Part shown: positions 13,040-27,422 of the stretch, in pieces
Layout of the letters: the number at the start of each line of letters is the position of its first letter
How positions within the stretch are numbered: the stretch's first letter is position 1
Source of the DNA: Anthoceros angustus
Taxonomy: Eukaryota > Streptophyta > Anthocerotopsida > Anthocerotales > Anthocerotaceae
Assembly (NCBI GenBank): GCA_010909165.1
Contig: MU008161.1
Coordinates: 1,488,001-1,552,000 of the forward strand
DNA length: 64,000 nt
Direction: 5' to 3'
Notes under the pieces: model-generated
The model's input: only the letters and a program-made list of their open reading frames with translations
Databases searched by the model: none
What the model was told of the DNA's origin: nothing
Position numbers and translations under genes: made by a program

Positions 13040-14493
13040 TCTGCGGTTGTGGGCGGGATGGCGGCACCCACCCTCTCCTCCTCACATGCATGAGCCAGCA
13101 GCCCTGCGGCCCATGTGTGGGGCGGTGGAGGAGGTTCCACGATCTCCTCAGAGCTCACCCGATCCTAATATGTGGAGTGAGTTGTTTCTGGTCTTATGAC
13201 CCCAAAGCCAATGCATCCTTTGTCCTCGAGGGCTTGATGCGCTTTTGCGACATGCGGAGGACCTAGCGACCCATCGCCACATAGAGAACTACCCTTGGAC
13301 TTGAAGTTCTTTCGGTGAGGAGTGTGGTGTTGGTGGACTGGACTTCCCTCTGCGAGTGCCTTCCAGCTGGGCGCACTCATGCATACCCATTTTGATGGGT
13401 GGCCATTGGGTCCTAACGATCCTGCGAGGCCTCGCGGTCCAAGCACCGAGTCAGGAGGACTTCAAGGCGTGGATGGCCAAGTTTCACTCGGCTTGACTCC
13501 ACGGTACAGGTGGCCTCGGCCTTCTCGCCCCCTCCTGGATTTCATCTCAGCGTCTTCTCTGAATTGGGCGCCAACCATGTCTTGTGGGAGGAGATGAGCG
13601 ACCTCTACATCATCGAGGCGGTGATCATGGGGTTGGGGCGGTGGTCATGTGCTTTAGGCACTGGAGGGTTTTGATAGGACTTGATGTACGAGGCCTTTAC
13701 GGTTTAGATTTGTAGGTGTCTTGGACCCGCTTCCACGATTTGACTTGACCAAATTTTGGCTTCCCTCTTTGGTGTATTCTCACCACTCGGCGATATCATG
13801 CCCACGTTTTCAACTTGGCCCTCGGTTCATGCTTGCCGCGCATCGTGTTCCCTCGTGCATTTTGGCCGCTTTTCCATTCTCCTTGGCCTTGTCAACCCCC
13901 CGGCTTTTGCCCAGCTTTCCATGTCGCGCTTGCTTATTGACAACCCATACAGTGCCTTCTTTCGGTGTGATTTGGGTCCGGAACTCGCTCTTCACGAGGT
14001 TCGTCGCTTTGATAGCGCCTCCACTTCAAGGGAATGCGGTTTCACACAAAGGTGATTCCGACGCGTCTCCACAATTTTCATGCACCATTGTCGGAAGGTC
14101 GGGAGAACTTGCAGAATGTCTGCCCATGCCTTGCTGGACCGCCGAGAGTTCTTTGGGCAGGAGGCTATTCCATGAGCCCTGCGTCATGTGTCCTGTGTGG
14201 CCCCTCCGGCCCTCACGTTTCTATCCTATCGGCGGTGATGCCCTGTCCCGTCGCCTTCCCTATCCATGTCTCATTGTCCCCGCTTGCTACGGCCCGCCCC
14301 CGTCCCGTGCCCCGCGCACCTCATGAAAAGCGTTACGAAGAGGTTAAGGGCTCTCCATGTCCACAGTGTGCCAGTGCATTCCACTCCACACCATCTCCTG
14401 CGGAGGGATCCCGTCCGCAATACAAGCACACAGGCATCACGCTCTATCGATACATGTCCGGAGGTAATTTGTACACTTCAAGCCCCTCGTCGC

Positions 14494-17400
14494 CATGTCC
14501 CTCGCCACTTGCATGTCCTACACAAAACATTTGTCGTCATCAAGCTGTTGGTGTTCACGGGACGGTCTTGGTGGCGTTCACTTGTCGGCAATGCTATCGG
14601 AGAGCGGTGGCACCTCCGGTGCAACATTCGCGTCTTGTGGTCCGGGGACATAGTAGTCGTTGTCGTCCTCCTCGTCTACCCCATATGCACGGGGCGGCCC
14701 TACCGAGCTCGCTCCTCCTCTGGAAGGCCTCCGCGGGGACGTGGCCTGCTATGTCATCGTCTCCCGACCTCATTTTTCTCACCCTGTGCAAGTTCCACAC
14801 CCGAACGAAAGTCGACGGCTCTGTCCTCATGGTGGGCATGAATGCTGCGTGCAAGGAATGTATGTGCCAAGGGTTCGTGGTATCCAACTCACGGCATCCT
14901 GCGGCTCCAACATGTACCTCTTATGCAGGCCCACTTCTCCTTGGCGCCCCTCCGGAAGTGCTCGATGCGCTCCTCCACCCACCCACCAACCACGCGTTAT
15001 ATGCAGCGCGCTCCCCGGAAGTTCGCAGCCGCATTCGTGAAGCACATTGCGGCAAATCCCTTCACATGACATCCGGTATCCACCTTACGATTGTGCACGA
15101 TGGCCCCGAATGAAGTTCCTCCGTTCTCTCGCCTCGCTGGTTGAGTCCTCCTCAACTAGGTTGTGCTCGCGAATCGGACGAATCCGCGGGTGCCCAAACC
15201 TCCGCCTCCGTCGCCTTGTAGATTGTTCTGCCCGCTTGTTGTCCTCGGCCGCCACGTTATGTAGTCGTTGCCCCATCTATGGCGCGTGCACCACGAAGTG
15301 GAACATGTACATCTTGTCGTCTGTTGCAACACTACGCCGTTAGCTTGCATGCGTTGTCTGCGGCTATCTCAGCGACCACCATGTGCTCCAAGTTCCGCAC
15401 ACTCACGATCCATGTGCCACATGTACATCGGTGTTAGTGTATTGCACCGCGAATCTCGCGCGACCTCATTTCCATGGCCTCCTGCATGGCTCGCAATCTG
15501 CCGTCACACCTCACAGGCACGAGCACGGCCCCGCGGTCTTGCTGCACAATCCTCACTCCCAGTTCACACCACGCGTGATGGTCACATTTTGTAGGATGAG
15601 GTTGCGGGCGTCTTCTATTGTTCTCGGCGGACCGTGGCGCCTCTCCATCCACAGGCACCGTGCCGGCCACCTCCTCAACGTCGCGGTGCACATCCCGGCT
15701 CGCTGCGAGCCCTTTCAATGTCCGTCCGCCCTCCTCCGCCCCTGCGATGTTCCTCAAAGTCTCCACTTGAAGGCGCTGCCGTTCCTTCCCTCTCCCGCGC
15801 CCTCTGTTTGATGTCGAGGGCTCTGATCGTCTCCACCTCCCACTTCGCTTTCCTCCCCTTCCTCCATCGGATCCCCCCCCTCCGTCCTCTCGCGCCTCGG
15901 CCTCCATCTCCCCTTGCAGCCGCCCCATCTCCCCTCCGCCCGCCCACCACGCCCGCCCACCCGCCGCCCCTCCGCCCCTCCACCCATCCTCTCATGCCCG
16001 GCCCCTCCGCCTCGCCTCGCACGCTCTGGGCCCTCGGCCCGCCCGTCCCTCCCTCCCGGTTCCGCAGGCCCCTCCCCTTCCTCCCACCGCGCGCCCGCCC
16101 ACCCACCCATGGTCGGCCTCACCAACACCCCTCAGCCCCTCACCTGCCATCCTCTCATTGCCACTGCCCGGCCCCTCCGCCCTCCTCCGCCCCTCTGGGC
16201 CCTCGGCCCGCCCCTCCCGTCCCTCCCTCCGGTTCCACGGCCCGCCCCTCCCCTTCCTCCCACCGCGCCCCCCACGGCCACCCACCCGCCCGTCACTCGC
16301 ACCGGATGGCGCTCACGGCCCCGCCTCCGCCCCTTCCTCCTTCCCGCTCCGCGCCTCGCCGCCCCTCGCCGTCCCTCCTCCGCCCGCCCCTCGCCTCTCC
16401 GCTCCCCTCCTTCCCTCTCCCGCGCCTCGGCCCGCCCCTCCGTCCCTCCATCCAACCCCATCGTCCGACCCGTTCACGCCATCCACCCGCCCCTCGTCAT
16501 CACCCTCATCTCCCCTCCTTCCCCACACGCCGTCTTCGCCCCTCATCGCCGCCCCCACTCCGCGCCCTCGTCAACCGCCATGCAGGCAACCCGCCCCTTG
16601 GTTCTGCCGGCATGATCATTGCGGTGTTTGGCGTACTCGGGCCTATCCTCACTGCCCTCGCCGTTGCGTGGTCTCCGGCGGGATTCACTACTTGGAGCAG
16701 CGGTCGGGTTCGCCGAGCACGCCACTTGTTCCATCGACAATCGTGGTTTCCCTCATCTCGGTATGTCGAATAATTCCGCTTTCACGCCACCAATTTGTTT
16801 CATGAAATGAGCGTCATGTGCCTTATTCACTTGACGCTTTGGGTTGCCGGACATTTATTAGGACATTCATGCACCTTGCTTCTTTCCACAAATCCACGAT
16901 ACAATGTTTGACAAATACCGACCCCACCATTATTCCTCGCCTTTCCACCCCACAACTCTCGGTGATAGGCCCTGTGTGTGCGTTGAAGAGAAACACGAGA
17001 CTCTTTGTAGCAACACTCGGAATTTCGGGCTCCCATATCTGCGTGCTCGAGGATGGCGTGAGCGCACAAAGCCTCCTCTTGACAAGAAGCTCACCTTGTC
17101 CACGTACAAGACATACGCGATCTGGTTGTCAAGGAGAAAGCGGCGACATTGCGACCGGCACCCCTCGTCGACTCCAGCGGGCAATTGTCATTCGCCGCCG
17201 ATCGCGCATGCCATCGCCAACATGCCCATGTAGTCCGCCCGGTCCACACATCTAAGCGGGCGTCATGGCGGTCCATACGGTATGCACAGTGTCACATCCC
17301 CACTCCACCCCACCAGCGCCCCGCGCAGTGCGCGCGCTCCTTTTGGTAGGATGCATGGCGATCCGCGATTCCGATCGAGCATCGTGTCCACCGTCGCATG

Positions 17401-17820
17401 GTACACGTGGGTCGCGATCGAACCACCCACGTACACAGTCGACCATCGTCACCAAGCACGCGACCACATTGCATCCGCCTCACCACACCACCATTGCGCA
17501 CTCTTACGAGCGCGGCCAACTCCATCGCCGCATCCCCTTCTCCTTCCGTGTTGGACCCGCCCCAACCCACCAATCCGCCGTGGCCGAGGCTCCTTGTTCT
17601 TCGCAGCCTCCGCAATTCAAATGTGTCCATGTGCTGAAATAGATACCCTCGGTGCATGTCGCAACCCACTGCGTCCACAATGCATTGCCCACCTCTCATC
17701 CGGAGCATCCTCCACTGCATGGTTCCATCCGCACGCACAAAACCACCCACGAGTCCAAGCCCGCAGCCCTTGTCTCCTCCGATGCCTCGAAGACATGCGC
17801 CACCATGTCCCGTCCATCCG
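14494..17820. repeat. Single copy of the 3.2 kb internal unit in macro-repeat 2
   Basis: It corresponds to both 1,876-5,142 and 5,143-8,270, with the same order of landmarks, including the C-rich tract at about 15,700-16,560. Its last part overlaps the local about 0.69 kb duplication at 17.33-18.6 kb. Confidence 0.65.
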
Positions 17821-18600
17821 CTATGCGACGTGCGAATGTCGTCCGGCAAGCGTTACTGCGAACGGCATGGACGGCGAGATGATGTCGGCGTCCTCTACCC
17901 GGTCGTCCGCGAACGCCCGCCCCGCCATCGTCGTCCACGCTCGTGTCCTCGTTCGTTCGCGGATCGCGCTGCTGTGGCCCCATCCTGCAAAAACAACGCG
18001 CACGAGCCCGCCGCCTTTGCGGTGCGCGCATGCTCCTTTTATTTGTAGGATGCATGGCGATCCGATTCAGTCGAGCATCGTGTCCACCACCGTCGCATGG
18101 TACACGTGGGTCGCGATCGAACCCGCGTACACGGTCGACCATCGTCACCAAGCACGCGACATTGCATCCGCCTCACCACACCACCATTGCGCACTCTTGA
18201 CGCGGCCAACTCCATCGCCTTGCATCCCCTTCTCCTTCCGTGTTGGACGCCCCAACCCACCAATCCGCCGTGGAGGCTCCTTGTTCTTCGCAGGCCTCCG
18301 CAATTCAAATGTGTCCATGTCTGAAATAGATACCCTCGGTGCATGTCGCAACCCTGCTCGTCCACAATCTGCATTGCCCACCTCTCATCTGGAGCATCCT
18401 CCACTTCTGGCATGGTTCCATCCCGTGCACGCACCAAAACCACCCACGAGTCCAAGCCCGCAGCCCTTGTCTCCTCCAGTCTGCCCTCGAAGATATGCGC
18501 CACCATGTCCCCAGTCCATCCGCTCTGCAGACGTGCCCGAATGTCGTCCGGTAAGCGTTCTGCGAACACTGGGCATGGACGGCAGATGATGTCGACGTCT
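17325..18600. repeat. Local direct duplication of about 0.69 kb
   Basis: The segment starting near 17,325 (tgcgcgcgctcc, then aggatgcatggcgatccg) restarts near 18,015 with the same words. It includes the motif agataccctcggtgcatgtc at about 17,642 and 18,330. Macro-repeat copy 1 has the corresponding motif once per 3.2 kb unit (4,987 and 8,096). The two halves differ by short insertions such as ctg, ctc and tctgg. Confidence 0.6.
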
Positions 18601-19499
18601 TCTACCGCGGTCATCACTGCGGAACGCGCGCCCCCTGCTTCGCCATCGTCGTCCCACGCTCCGTGTCCCTCGTTCGTTCCGCCCAACGGATCCGCCGCGC
18701 CTGCCTGTGTGGCCCCCATCCTGCAAAAACAACCGCGCATCAGAGCCACCGCCGCCTTCTTCGTTCCATGCTCAATGATTCCCCATCCCCCTCCTTTCCT
18801 TAGCCTTTGCGCCCCAACCCCAACCCGGTTCACGCCCGCTCTCACGGGTCTTGCCAGAGGACCGCGATTGAAGTTCCCGATGTCCCTTCACCCGAGGTTC
18901 GTCGACTTGTTGTCGCGCCCTCGGCGTCGTCGGAAGCGGTGGTCTTGCTCTGCCCGATGGACCATGGCTCCACGATTTCCACAACTCGGGTCGCGGGAGA
19001 ATGGAGTGTCCCTCAGCGGCGGCGCATGGACTCTTCCCTTCCGCTTGAAATTGAATAAGGCGGGCATCGCGATTTTCGGAGGCACCGCAGGCGCGATGTC
19101 ATTGCTCCTGCCACACTTTTAAGATTCCGCCGCGCCGCCACGCGTTGTCCTTCTCGACCGCGGGTGCATTAATTCGCCTCCTTTTGTGTGCACAAGCTAC
19201 CTCCTTACATACTCTGGCGAACCGACCAATGAACACGCAACTTGCGCTCATCAATAATTACCAATGGGATGGCATTTGAAACATGTAGTCCACAATCCCA
19301 ATGAACATCACACATCACACAACGACTTGGCCACCTCTCTACAACGGCTCGGCAATCTCGCTAGGCCATGCCATAAACCGTGTTGTGAGAAATGGCGGTC
19401 GGCACCCTCGCGCACATAGTGTCCTCGAGTCATACAATGGAAGGAGCAATGTCCTGCGTCATGGCTGTGGGGGCTGTCCTCCGTCATCAATGGTACTTC

Positions 19500-22400
19500 A
19501 AACACCACAATTGGCGCCCCTCACCAAAGAACACGCGGTCCGTAATGAAGGTGTCTGACCGCTCTGTCGCAAAGACAACCTACGCCTTGTCGTGGCGAAC
19601 ATGGTCTTCGCTCGGTGCATGCCTCAAAGGTCGTCCGTTCGGAAGTTATCTGGCATCCTTGAGCACCGGAGAAAAAGCGACCACCTCCAAAGATAACGTG
19701 TTCACAATGGGCATCACCGCCCGGCGTCATGCACCACAAGTCGAACCCGTCCCCACAAGCCCCAACATGCAAGCACTTTTAAACAAGACCTCCTCGGTTA
19801 GCCTCTCGACCATGCTCACCTCCATGCCAAGTGCGGTCCCCGAAGGCGTGCAAAATGTCGAAAAACTCCGGATCCCAGTAGTGATGAGGGCAACGGCCTC
19901 CTTGATGGCCGCATCTTGTCCGCACTTGCCCATGAGGCCTTCTTGACATAGACAACACACCCATCACCTCCGGGTAGCACGCTTTCATGTCCGCCTTGAA
20001 GGCCTTCCTCAAGAACGATGAGCCGGCGCATCTTGCCACACCTTGCGTCCATCCGGGCGCCAAGGGCGTGTGCAATTGGCCTCACCAAAGAACACGCGGT
20101 CCGTAATGAAGGTGTCTGACTTGCTCTGTCGCAAAGACAACCTACGCCGCGGCGAACATGGTCTTATTTCGGTGCATGCCTCAAAGGTCGTCCCGTTCAG
20201 GAAGTTATCTGCTGTACATCCTTGAGCACCGGAGAAAAAGCGACCACCTCAAAGATAACGTGTTCACAATGGGCATCACCGCGTCAAGCTGCACCACAAG
20301 TCGAACCCGTCCCCCACAAGCCCCAACATGCAAGCACTTTTAAACAAGACCTCCTCGGTTAGCCTCTCTGGACCATGCTCACCTCCATGCCAAGTGCGGT
20401 CCCGGGAGCGTGCAAAATGTCGAAAAACTCCGGATCCCAGTAGTGATGAGGGCAACGGCCTCCTTGATGGCCGCATCTTGCCGGTCCGCACTTGCCCATG
20501 AGGCCTTCTTGACATAGACAACACACCCATCACCTCCGGGTAGCACGCTTTCATGTTTGAAGGCCTTCCTCAAGAACGATGAGCCGGCGCATCTTGCCAC
20601 ACCCGCGTCCATCCGCGCCAAGGCGTGTGCAATTGTGGTCATGGGGCATGACACTTCGCACTTCGCCCGGTACAGGTAGCCAAAGAACCGAGCACGTGAG
20701 TCGAGGCTGCGTGTTAGAATGAAAGGCTGCGGGCTATGATGAACACTCCACACACGCGACTCACCACACAATCGCTCATCCGCGAGATGGACTTCCCTTT
20801 TGATGTGGTGCGGTGTCCCGAGCCCCGGGGTTGTCCCTCGCCTCAAACACGCAGTTCATGAACATGGGATTACGCGGTGCCGCCATGCCTCGCCGTCGTG
20901 GCGAGTCGGCCTTCACCGTCTCGCCTCGGCAAACTACCCCCATGCCGGGTTGCGTCTTGGACATGGCAGGTAGAACCAGACTTCCCATCACAATGTTGCT
21001 TGAAGAGGTCGTCAGGCCCGCATTCTGCCGGCCTCTACATCATAAGCGATCGGAAAGTGGCCATGGCGGCGTATCTTGGGCACTTCAATTCTTGAATGGC
21101 AATAGGCGCAGGAGGTCCTACCTTCAGACAATCCGCCTCTTACAGGCGTCTTTGCTGCGTGGATGGGCTCCAGTGGTATTTGTGAGGCGAACCGGCGCAT
21201 AGCGGAGTTGGCGGCATCGTGGGCCTCTTGCGCCACTTCCGTAAACCGCCCGGCGTCCCTCACACGCTCGCCGGCGGCGCTCTCTTCCATTCTCGGTGGC
21301 CGTGCGGGCAGCGCTCCTCATCAGCAGTGGCGGAGGTTGGTTGTGGCCCATGTCTCCGGCAAGTCCTCGGGCTCTATGGCCCCAGATCGAGGCGGGTCTC
21401 GTCTTCCAGCGGCTTCAAGAGCCTCGCGCGGGCGAGTGCGATCGGCGATGAAGCCTTCTGCCCGACATCGTAAAGCTCCAACCCGGACGCCGGCGCGGCA
21501 ACCCCTCCGTGTCATCCGATGTCCGCCTTCTCCATAATCGAGTGCACTTGGTCAACACCGCGTGGTCCGGATTCCCCATCCTGCACTCTCTCTCGCGCCT
21601 CGCGGATGTCGAAAACATCTTGGCCTCACGCTCGCGCATTCCGTTCGCATGGGAGATGGTGGCGGCTTTCTTCGCAGCCCTCGGAGGGCAGGCGGCGCCA
21701 TGCCGCAACCCCGCTCGTATGTTTCGGAATCGGCCGCCGATGGCGGATGGCGGCTGCGTTCCACCGCCGATGCTCCGGGGGCCGTCATCTCGAGCGGCCG
21801 GAGGGCGCCGCCCTTTCATCTGAATCGTCAATGACTACGAAGGCCCCTGCGATTACCTGTGTGAGGTCGGCGATGGCAAGCCACTTGGTCAAGTCGGATC
21901 TCGTCCGGCCGAGATCGAGGGCCGGGTCTCGTCTTCCAGCGGCTTCAAGAGCCTCGCGCCAGTGCGATCGGCGATGAAGCCTTCTCGCACGACATCGTAA
22001 AGCTCCAACCCGGACGCCACCAGCGCGGCAACCCCTCCGTGTCTATCCGATGTCCCGCCTTCTCCATAATCGAGTGCACCCGGTCAACACCGCGGCGTGG
22101 TCCGGATTCCCCATCCTCTCTCTCGCCTCGCGGATGTCGAAAACATCTTGGCCTCACGCGCTCGCGCATTCCGTTCAGCGCATGGGAGATGGTGGCGGCT
22201 TTCTTCGCAGCCTCCGAGGAGGGCAGGCGGGCCATGCCGCAACCCCGCTCGTATGTTTGAATCCGCGATGGCGGATGGCTGCGATCGCAGCGTTCCCGCC
22301 GATGCTCCAATGCGCCGTCCATCTCGGGCGGCCGGCCGGGCCTTTCATCATCGCGTCAATGACTACGAAGGCCCCACTGCGGTGCACTTGTGCGAGGTCG

Positions 22401-23150
22401 GCGATCGCCACAAACCACTTGGTGTCGGATCTCGGTCGAGAGATCGAGTCTGTCCGTCCACCACTTGTGTGCACGCGTCATCTCGTCAATCCGCTTCCCG
22501 CGCCGCTCCTTCCTCCTCTTCCAAGACCCACACTTTTCTCGGTAGTTGCGGACCATGAGCGGCGTCATGGCGTGGGGGCTGTCCTCCGTCATCAATGGTA
22601 CTTCAAACACCACAATTGGCGCCCCTCACCAAAGAACACGCGGTCCGTAATGAAGGTGTCTGACCGCTCATCGCAAAGACAACCTACGCCCGTCGGCGAA
22701 CATGGTCTTTTTCGGTGCATGCCTCAAAGGTCGTCCGTTCGAGGAAGTTATCTGTACATCCTTGAGCACCGGAGAAAAAGCGACCACCTCAAAGATAACG
22801 TGTTCACAATGGGCATCACCGTCAAAAGTGCACCACAAGTCTGAACCCGTCCCAAGCCCCAACATGCAAGCACTTTTAAACAAGACCTCCTCGGTTAGCC
22901 TCTCTGGACCATGCTCACCTCCATGCCAAGTGCGGTCCCGGACGTGCGTGCAAAATGTCGAAAAACTCCGGATCCCAGTAGTGATGAGGGCAACGGCCTC
23001 CTTGATGGCCATCGCCGTCACTTGCCCATGAGGCCTTCTTCATAGACAACACACCCATCACCTCCGGGTAGCACGCTTTCATGTCCGCCTTGAAGGCCTT
23101 CCTCAAGAACGATGAGCCGCGCATCTTGCCACACCACGCCCTTCCATCCA
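19500..23150. repeat. Reiterated 0.55 kb segment (three copies)
   Basis: The segment beginning ctcaccaaagaacacgcggt occurs at about 19,519, 20,082 and 22,626, and once in copy 1 at about 9,227. Each carries the islands gataacgtgttcacaatggg and caagcacttttaaacaagac. The 20,075 junction joins the end of one segment (gtgtgcaattgg) straight to the start of the next. Confidence 0.65.
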
Positions 23151-24453
23151 TCGCGCCAAGGGCGTGTGCAATTGTGGCCACGTCATGGGGCATGACACTT
23201 GCACGCCGCACCATGTACAGGTAGCCAAAGAACCGAGCACGTGAGTCGAGGCACTGCGTGTTAGAATGAAAGGCTGCAGGCTATGATGAACACTCCACAC
23301 ACGCGACTCACCACACAATCGCTCATCCGCGAGATGGACTTCCCTTTTGATGTGGTGCGGTGTCCCGAGCCCCGGGGTTGTCCCTCGCCTCAAACACGCG
23401 GTTCATGAACATGGGATTACGCGGTGCCGCCATGCCTCGCCGATGCGTCGAGTCGGCCCTCAGCCGTCTCGCCTCGGCAAACTACCCCCATGCCGGGTTG
23501 CGTCTTGGACATGGGAAGAACAGACTTCCCATCACAATGTTGCTTGAAGAGGTCGTCGGGGCCCGCATTGCCGGCCTCTACATCACCCGCGATCGGAAAG
23601 TGGCCATGGCGGTAGCGTATCTTGGGCACTTCAATTCTTGAATGGCAATAGGCGCAGGAGGTCCTACCTTCACAATCCGCCTCTTACAGGCGTCTTTGCT
23701 GCGTGGATGGGCTCCAGTGGTATTTGTGAGGCGAACGCATAGCGGAGTTGGCGGCATCGTGGGCCTCTTGCGCCACTTCCGTGGCGCTGACGTCTCCCTC
23801 ACAAGTCGCCCGAGCGGGGCGCTCTCTTCCATTCTCGGTGGCCGTGCAGCGCGGCAACTCCTCCTCATCAGCAGTGGCGGAGGTTGGTTGTGGCCCATGT
23901 CTCCGGCAAGTCCTCGGGCTCTATGGCCCCGAGATCGAGGGCCGGGTCTCGTCTTCCAGCTTCAAGAGCCTCGCGCGTGCGATCGGCGATGAAGCCTTCT
24001 CCATCGACATCGTAAAGCTCCAACCCGGACGCCACCACCGCGGCAACCCCTCCGTGTCTATCCGTGTCCTCGCCTTCTCCATAATCGAGTGCACTTGCGC
24101 AGCTGTGGTCCGGATTCCCCATCCTGCACTCTCTCGCGCCTCGCGCGGATGTCGAAAACATCTTGGCCTCACGCTCGCGCATTCCGTTCGCATGGGAGAT
24201 GGTGGCGGCTTTCTTCGCAGCCTCCGGAGGAGGGCAGGCGGCGCCATGCCGCAACCCCGCTCGTATGTTTCGGAATCGGCCGCCGATGGCGGATGGCGGC
24301 TGCGTTCCACCGCCGATGCTCCGGGGGCCGTCATCTCGAGCGGCCGGAGGGCGCCGCCTTTCATCTGAATCGTCAATGACTACGAAGGCCCCTGCGATTA
24401 CCTGTGTGAGGTCGGCGATGGCAAGCCACTTGGTCAAGTCGGATCTCGTCCGG

Positions 24454-25000
24454 CCGAGATCGAGGGCCGGGTCTCGTCTTCCAGCTTCAAGAGCCTCGCC
24501 CGGTAGTCACGATCGGCGATGAAGCCTTCTCATCGACATCGTAAAGCTCCAACCGGGCCAGCACCACGCGCCCCTCCGTGTCCGGTGTCCTGCCCTTCTC
24601 CATAATCGAGTGCACGGTCAACACCGCGGTGTCCGGATTCCCCATCCTGCACTCTCTCGCGCCTCGCGGATGTCGAAAACATCTTGGCCTCACGCTCGCG
24701 CATTCCGTTCGCATGGGAGATGGTGGCGGCTTTCTTCGCAGCCTCCGGAGGAGCGGGTGCCATGCCGCAACCGCTCGTATGTTTGACAATCACGCCGATG
24801 GCGGGATGCTGCGATGCGTTCCACCGCCGATGCTCCAATGAGCGGCCGTCCATCTCGAAGAGGCCGGAGCGCCGCGTCACTTTCATCTGCGAATCAATGA
24901 CTACGAAGGCCCCACTGCGATTGCTGTGTCCGAGGTCGATGGCGCTGACCACTTGGTCGTCGGATCTCGGTCCGGCCGGAGATCGAGTCTGTCCGTCCAC
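24454..25000. repeat. 547 bp duplicated segment, first copy
   Basis: It appears identical to 26,876-27,422: the offset is 2,422 at both ends, and the open frames inside translate identically. Flanks diverge at once: ggc against ccc on the left, and cacttgtg against gcacgtca on the right. Other copies of the same sequence nearby differ by many small indels, so this pair is either very young or a duplicated assembly path. Confidence 0.8.
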
Positions 25001-26875
25001 CACTTGTGTGCACGCGTCATCTCGTCAATCCGCTTCCCGCGCCGCTCCTTCCTCCTCTTCCAAGACCCACACTTTTCTCGGTAGTTGCGGACCATGAGCG
25101 GCGTCATCGGGATCGGGATCCCGGACATACACCTTGCAAAAGCGTTAGCGCTCGTGATGCGGTGCTAGGCGGGTCATCGTGAGGAGGCAGCGGCGGCTGC
25201 GGGCTGCACCTTCGTTGCGCTCGATGAAGCAACCAGGCCCAAATTGCGGGAAGGCGGAAGAGGCGCCACCGGTCCACGAGTGCGGCGGCCACGGTCCAGT
25301 TCAAACTCACCGTCATACCTCGCTCCACGGGCATGGCGGCGTGCGGCAACTCCTCCTCATCAGCAGTGGCGGAGGTTGGTTGTGGCCCATGTCTCCGGCA
25401 AGTCCTCGGGCTCTATGGCCCCGAGATCGAGGCGGGTCTCGTCTTCCAGCGGCTTCAAGAGCCTCGCCCAGGCGGTGCGATCGGCGATGAAGCCTTCTCA
25501 TCGACATCGTAAAGCTCCAACCCGGGGCCACCGCCGCAACCCCTCCGTGTCGATGTCCCTCGCCTTCTCCATAATCGAGTGCACTTGGTCAACACCGCAG
25601 CGTGGTCCGGATTCCCCATCCTGCACTCTCTCTCGCGCCTCGCGCGGATGTCGAAAACATCTTGGCCTCACGCTCGCGCATTCCGTTCGCATGGGAGATG
25701 GTGGCGGCTTTCTTCGCAGCCTCCGGGAGGCGAGCGGGCCATGCCGCAACCGCCGCTCGTATGTTTCGACAATCGGCCGATGGCGGATGCTGCGATGCGT
25801 TCCACCGCCTTTGGATGCTCCAATGAGCGGCCGTCCATCTCGGGCCGGCGGGCCGTCCTTTCATCTGCGAATCGTCAATGACTACGAAGGCCCCTGCGAT
25901 TGCGTGTGCCCGGTCGGCGATGCCACAAAGCCACTTGGTGTCGGATCTCGTCCGGAGATCGAGTCTGTCCGTCCACCACTTGTGTGCACGTCATCTCCGT
26001 CAATCCGCTTCCCGCACGCTCCTTCCTCCTCTTCCAAGACCGCTTTTCTGGCGGACCATGAGCGTCATCGGGATACGGGATCCCGGACATACCTGCAAAA
26101 GCGTTAGCGCTCGTGATGCGGTGCTGGGAGCGAGGCGGGTCATCGAGGAGGCTGCGTCGGCGGCTGCTGCACCTTCGTTGCGCTCGATGAAGCAACCAGG
26201 CCCAAATCTGCGGGAAGGCGGAAGAGGCGCCACCGGTCCACGAGTGCGGCGGCCACGGTCCGGTTCAAACTCGGCATCATACCTCGCTCCACGGGCATGG
26301 CGGTGCGTGCAACTCCACCATGCGATCTGCGGCAATCCTCGACAAAGCGCCTCCCCATCGCCTCGGTCCTAAGTGGATGGCCTCGTAAATGCGATTCTGC
26401 GGAACCGTAATAGAGCTTCTTCATGTGCACCCCCGCGCGCCGCCCTCTGCCGTCTCCCCGGGAACCATAATCGGGTGATTGCGGCGTTGTGTGAGGGGAT
26501 GTTTCCCATTGCCGCACGTTGCAGTTCGCCGTGGAGGAACGTGCACCCCACCCTCACCCGGAAGGTACTGCTCGGTCGCGCCAGGCGTCGCCCTCGATGC
26601 CGCCGCCAAGGTCGCGCACTGGCCGGTGTCGCACACCGGAGGGCCTTGCGGATTGCCTCGCGCCGTGAATTCTAGCGTGCGGAGGCTTGGAAACGCGATG
26701 AGGCCGACCTTGGCGGTGGGGATTTGACGAAGACATTTGCATCCTCGTCGTCGGAGTTCACCCAATCTCCGAGAATGTCACCGCCATCGCATTGCGGCGC
26801 GGAGGCGCTCCTCCTCATCAGCAGTGGCGGAGGTTGGTTGTGGCCCATGTCTCCAAGTCCTCGGGCTCTATGGCC

Positions 26876-27422
26876 CCGAGATCGAGGGCCGGGTCTCGTC
26901 TTCCAGCTTCAAGAGCCTCGCCCGGTAGTCACGATCGGCGATGAAGCCTTCTCATCGACATCGTAAAGCTCCAACCGGGCCAGCACCACGCGCCCCTCCG
27001 TGTCCGGTGTCCTGCCCTTCTCCATAATCGAGTGCACGGTCAACACCGCGGTGTCCGGATTCCCCATCCTGCACTCTCTCGCGCCTCGCGGATGTCGAAA
27101 ACATCTTGGCCTCACGCTCGCGCATTCCGTTCGCATGGGAGATGGTGGCGGCTTTCTTCGCAGCCTCCGGAGGAGCGGGTGCCATGCCGCAACCGCTCGT
27201 ATGTTTGACAATCACGCCGATGGCGGGATGCTGCGATGCGTTCCACCGCCGATGCTCCAATGAGCGGCCGTCCATCTCGAAGAGGCCGGAGCGCCGCGTC
27301 ACTTTCATCTGCGAATCAATGACTACGAAGGCCCCACTGCGATTGCTGTGTCCGAGGTCGATGGCGCTGACCACTTGGTCGTCGGATCTCGGTCCGGCCG
27401 GAGATCGAGTCTGTCCGTCCAC
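26876..27422. repeat. 547 bp duplicated segment, second copy
   Basis: This is the partner of 24,454-25,000 at a constant offset of 2,422. Lack of differences here contrasts with the heavy indel divergence between all other paralogous stretches of the block. Confidence 0.8.

Noticed and set aside
15634-16773. A 379-residue plus-strand open frame
   Set aside because: It has the same C-rich low-complexity origin, and the frame is not kept in the paralogous copies.
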